Of a stretch of DNA of 64,000 nt, positions 61,607 through 64,000 are shown piece after piece. Both the position numbers and the translations under genes were made by a program. Positions within the stretch are counted from its first letter, which is position 1. Each line of letters begins with the position of its first letter. The notes beneath the pieces are model-generated. The model was given only the letters and a program-made list of their open reading frames with translations. It was not told where the DNA came from and searched no databases. This DNA is from Leptolyngbya sp. NIES-2104. GTDB lineage: Bacteria > Cyanobacteriota > Cyanobacteriia > Leptolyngbyales > Leptolyngbyaceae. The DNA lies in NCBI RefSeq assembly GCF_001485215.1, contig NZ_BBWW01000001.1:3596001-3660000 (forward strand), written 5' to 3'.

Positions 61607-62953
61607 ATGTTATCCATGACTTACTCTCAGCCTCCCCGCCAGCCTGCAAAACGAAAACGAGGAATCATTCTCAGCACTCGTGGATGGCAGCGCCTTCAAG
61701 CCGCCGAACAGCGATCGACGAATCAGCATAATTTTGGTAAACCGTATACACTCCAAGAACTCAGCGATCGCACTGCACTCAGTCCCAACACCTTAGCCCG
61801 TGTCCGTAGCCGCAAAGTCGCAGTTGACCAACAAACGTTAGAGAATTATTTTCGCGCCTTTGAGCTAACGCTGACCCCTGAAGACTATACCGACTCAGAC
61901 AGCGCCACCTTCACCAGCCGACAAAACATTCTCCTAAGCGGACAGCTTCCGGTCGATTCACCGTTTTACGTCTATCGTCCCCCGATCGAGAATACTTGCT
62001 ACGAAGCGCTGCTTCAATCTGGTGCCCTCGTTCGCATCAAAGCCCCCCGACAGATGGGAAAAACTTCGCTAGTCGCCAGAACCCTGACTCAGCTTAGAAA
62101 TCAGCAGTACCAAACGACGATTACCAGTTTGCAGCTTGCGGATGCGTCTGTGTTTACGGATTTGCGGCGATTTTTGCAGTGGTTTTGTGCGATCGTGTCT
62201 CAAAATCTGGGACTGCCAAATCAAGTCGATCGCTTTTGGGATGACTTGTTCGGTAATAGCTACAACTGCACGAACTATTTTGAAAACTACATTCTGACTG
62301 AAATCGAGCACCCGATCGTACTCGCGCTCGATGAAGTGGATGCGGTGTTCGAGCATCCCGAAATTGCGACCGATTTCTTTGGCATGTTGCGGGCATGGTA
62401 TGAAAAATCGCGGTACGGCGATGCGAAAAGCGAACTCTGGCAAAAACTGCGATTGATTTTGGTACACTCGACTGAAGTTTATGTGCCGCTCAATCTCAAT
62501 CAGTCGCCGTTTAATGCAGGGTTCTCGATCGAGCTACCGACCCTGAGTGCAGAACAAGTGCTAGATTTAGCGCAACGATACGGAGTAGACGACCTAGAAG
62601 CCTCTGCGGACGCGATCTTGGAACTCACAGGCGGAAATCCCTATCTCGTTCAAGTGGGACTGCACCATCTAAGTACGCAGATGATTAGCGTCGATGAACT
62701 GTTACAAACGGCTGCAACAAGCGACAGTGTATACGGAAATCATCTTCGCAATCTGCTCTGGGATCTGCAAAAATATCCGGAGTTGGTCGCAGCTTTGAAG
62801 CGGGTTGTTTTATCGACAGCTCCGGTTGAACTGGAACCAATTCAAGCCTTTAAGCTCCAGAGCAAAGGATTGGTGCGCGTCAAAGATCCGATGATTTCGC
62901 CAAGCTGTCAACTGTATCGTAAGTACTTTCAGCAAGCTCTTTCCTCAACGTGA
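61607..62953 (+). CDS. HTH-AAA-like NTPase
   Basis: A 448-residue protein (or 445 from ATG 61616). Residues about 45-92 form a helix-turn-helix (YTLQELSDRTALSPNTLARVRSRKVAVDQQTLENYFRAFEL). The AAA-like domain follows: P-loop VRIKAPRQMGKTSLVART near 145, Walker B in IVLALDEVDAVFE near 236, then a helical lid (LELTGGNPYLVQVGLHHLS). Proteins of this AAA-like/STAND type in cyanobacteria often couple a sensor or effector to the NTPase. The next gene encodes a second AAA-like domain and overlaps by 4 bp (GTGA), so the two probably work together. Confidence 0.87.
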   Translation: MLSMTYSQPPRQPAKRKRGIILSTRGWQRLQAAEQRSTNQHNFGKPYTLQELSDRTALSPNTLARVRSRKVAVDQQTLENYFRAFELTLTPEDYTDSDSATFTSRQNILLSGQLPVDSPFYVYRPPIENTCYEALLQSGALVRIKAPRQMGKTSLVARTLTQLRNQQYQTTITSLQLADASVFTDLRRFLQWFCAIVSQNLGLPNQVDRFWDDLFGNSYNCTNYFENYILTEIEHPIVLALDEVDAVFEHPEIATDFFGMLRAWYEKSRYGDAKSELWQKLRLILVHSTEVYVPLNLNQSPFNAGFSIELPTLSAEQVLDLAQRYGVDDLEASADAILELTGGNPYLVQVGLHHLSTQMISVDELLQTAATSDSVYGNHLRNLLWDLQKYPELVAALKRVVLSTAPVELEPIQAFKLQSKGLVRVKDPMISPSCQLYRKYFQQALSST

Positions 62954-64000
62954 CATCCCAACTCCTTAATTCGCGCTATCAGGTCGGGGGCAGCTTGCCA
63001 CCGAATGCAGCCTGTTACGTGGAACGCCAAGCGGATGAGGAACTTTATCGTGCTCTATTAGCGGCTGAATTTTGTTATGTATTCAACTCGCGGCAGATGG
63101 GTAAATCTAGCTTGCGAGTGCGATCGATGGCACGGCTCCGAGCCTCAGGAGTGCAGTGCTGTACGATCGATATGACCGGAATCGGGGTGCAGCAAGTGAG
63201 CGCGGAACAATGGTACGCCTCGATCGCGGCTTCGATCGTCAGTAGTTTTGGACTAAAGATTCAATTCGGGCAGTGGTGGCGTGATCGTGCTCATTTAACG
63301 TTTGTGAATCGGCTTGAACTGTTTTTGGAAACGGTATTACTGGCGCAGATTCAGCAAGACATTGTGATTTTTGTCGATGAAATCGATAGTGTTTTGGCGC
63401 TGAAGTTTCCGGCAGATGATTTTTTTGCGTTGATTCGATCGTGTTATGACCAGCGATCAGAAAAGGCGGAGTTTCGCCGCTTGAGTTTTGCGCTACTAGG
63501 AGTGACGACCCCTGCCGAATTGATCAGCGACAAGCAGCGAACTCCGTTTAATATCGGACGAGCGATCGAGCTAACGGGCTTTCGATTTTCCGAATCGGCT
63601 CCGTTGCTCACTGAGTTAAAGCGCGTTGTCAAAAATTCAGACACTGTTTTAAGAACGATTCTGAACTGGACGGGTGGACAGCCGTTTTTAACTCAGAAAT
63701 TCTGCGATATTGTGGTGCGCGAAGTTTATGAGCAGACGACACCTCACGAATTCGAGCCTGTGTCAATTTCAGCCCTGACGCTGGAGTATCTCTTTCAACT
63801 GCGCGTGATTGAAAATTGGGAAGCACAAGATCGCCCTGAACATTTGAGAACGATTCGCGATCGTCTTCTCGGTGATGAGTCGCAAACCGGACGCTTGCTT
63901 GAACTATATCAGCAAATTTTGCGATCGCCCAAACTCGAACCGGACAAAACCTATCCGCTCTTTCAACAGCGACATCAAGGCATTGAAATCGATAGCAGCG
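62950..64000 (+). CDS. AAA-like NTPase, partial (3' end outside window)
   Basis: The frame runs from GTG 62950 to the window end without a stop (350 codons visible). It contains a second AAA-like domain: YQVGGSLPPNAACYVERQADEELYRALL, P-loop FNSRQMGKSSLRVR near residue 52, Walker B in IVIFVDEIDSVLAL near 138, and ILNWTGGQPFLTQKFC. In cyanobacteria this module is commonly followed by WD40 repeats or other sensor/effector domains, which would lie beyond the window. The RQMGKS/T P-loop is shared with the upstream protein, so the two genes are distant paralogues in one operon. Confidence 0.87.
   Translation, partial: MTSQLLNSRYQVGGSLPPNAACYVERQADEELYRALLAAEFCYVFNSRQMGKSSLRVRSMARLRASGVQCCTIDMTGIGVQQVSAEQWYASIAASIVSSFGLKIQFGQWWRDRAHLTFVNRLELFLETVLLAQIQQDIVIFVDEIDSVLALKFPADDFFALIRSCYDQRSEKAEFRRLSFALLGVTTPAELISDKQRTPFNIGRAIELTGFRFSESAPLLTELKRVVKNSDTVLRTILNWTGGQPFLTQKFCDIVVREVYEQTTPHEFEPVSISALTLEYLFQLRVIENWEAQDRPEHLRTIRDRLLGDESQTGRLLELYQQILRSPKLEPDKTYPLFQQRHQGIEIDSS

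Noticed and set aside
61375-61731. 118-codon frame before the HTH-AAA gene
   Set aside because: It overlaps the start of the AAA gene in another frame, spans the candidate operator and shows no protein features.

Overview
The window is a 64 kb piece of a cyanobacterial chromosome. The evidence is an intact form IB Rubisco operon (rbcL-rbcX-rbcS), photosystem genes (psaD, psbI, psbN, thf1/psb29), ndhH, the phycobilin lyase cpcT, the sulfolipid pair sqdB-sqdX, and a very high density of the HIP1 octamer GCGATCGC. Gene content and style (many DUFs limited to cyanobacteria, GGDEF/EAL and DICT-GAF signalling, AAA-like NTPases, abundant small palindromic repeats) suggest a filamentous or otherwise large-genome lineage such as the Leptolyngbyaceae; that placement is inference.

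Layout. 1-7 kb: truncated cell-wall amidase, small secreted protein and TPR protein on the minus strand, then a DUF2993 protein, a methyltransferase, secreted coiled-coil protein and an ExbB/ExbD pair. 7.2-9.6 kb: rbcLXS, closed by a strong terminator. 9.7-12.8 kb: a small accessory island with an HNH-type protein of unknown effector function, a RelE-type toxin-antitoxin-S1 operon, HicAB flanked by degenerate direct repeats, and a PIN toxin broken by two nonsense codons beside its intact antitoxin. 12.9-24.8 kb: housekeeping and photosynthesis genes (phytase-like lipoprotein, cpcT, sqdB, sqdX, rlmD, lpxD, CDF transporter, cyanase, thf1, VWA protein, psbN). 24.8-33 kb: GH38 alpha-mannosidase interrupted in frame by a palindromic element, psbI, an LptD-like DUF3769 protein. 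33-35 kb: a candidate structured RNA and a BamHI-type restriction-modification pair. 35-51.5 kb: rsmH, ndhH, a MidA-type methyltransferase, rlpA, purM-rsmA, ispE, ilvD, rhomboid and HtpX proteases, trpE, psaD. 51.6-64 kb: small DNA-binding-like protein, DUF433, DICT-GAF histidine kinase, a DUF2600 terpene-synthase homologue, hydrolase and ispF, a BlaI/M56 pair resembling PetR/PetP, a REC-GGDEF-EAL regulator, and two tandem AAA-like NTPase genes, the last cut by the window end.

The strongest leads are (i) a 183 bp (61-codon) palindromic element inserted in frame in the alpha-mannosidase gene, related in architecture to two intergenic ~215 bp MITE-like copies that are in inverted orientation to each other; (ii) a BamHI homologue with the BamHI active-site and specificity residues conserved, beside a methyltransferase whose DPPF motif suggests adenine methylation, in a window where I could find no GGATCC; (iii) the decaying toxin-antitoxin island; (iv) a multi-hairpin RNA candidate with a strong terminator; and (v) the tandem HTH-AAA/AAA NTPase genes preceded by an 11 bp perfect inverted repeat. 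All readings were made by eye from sequence; no database or folding search was run.
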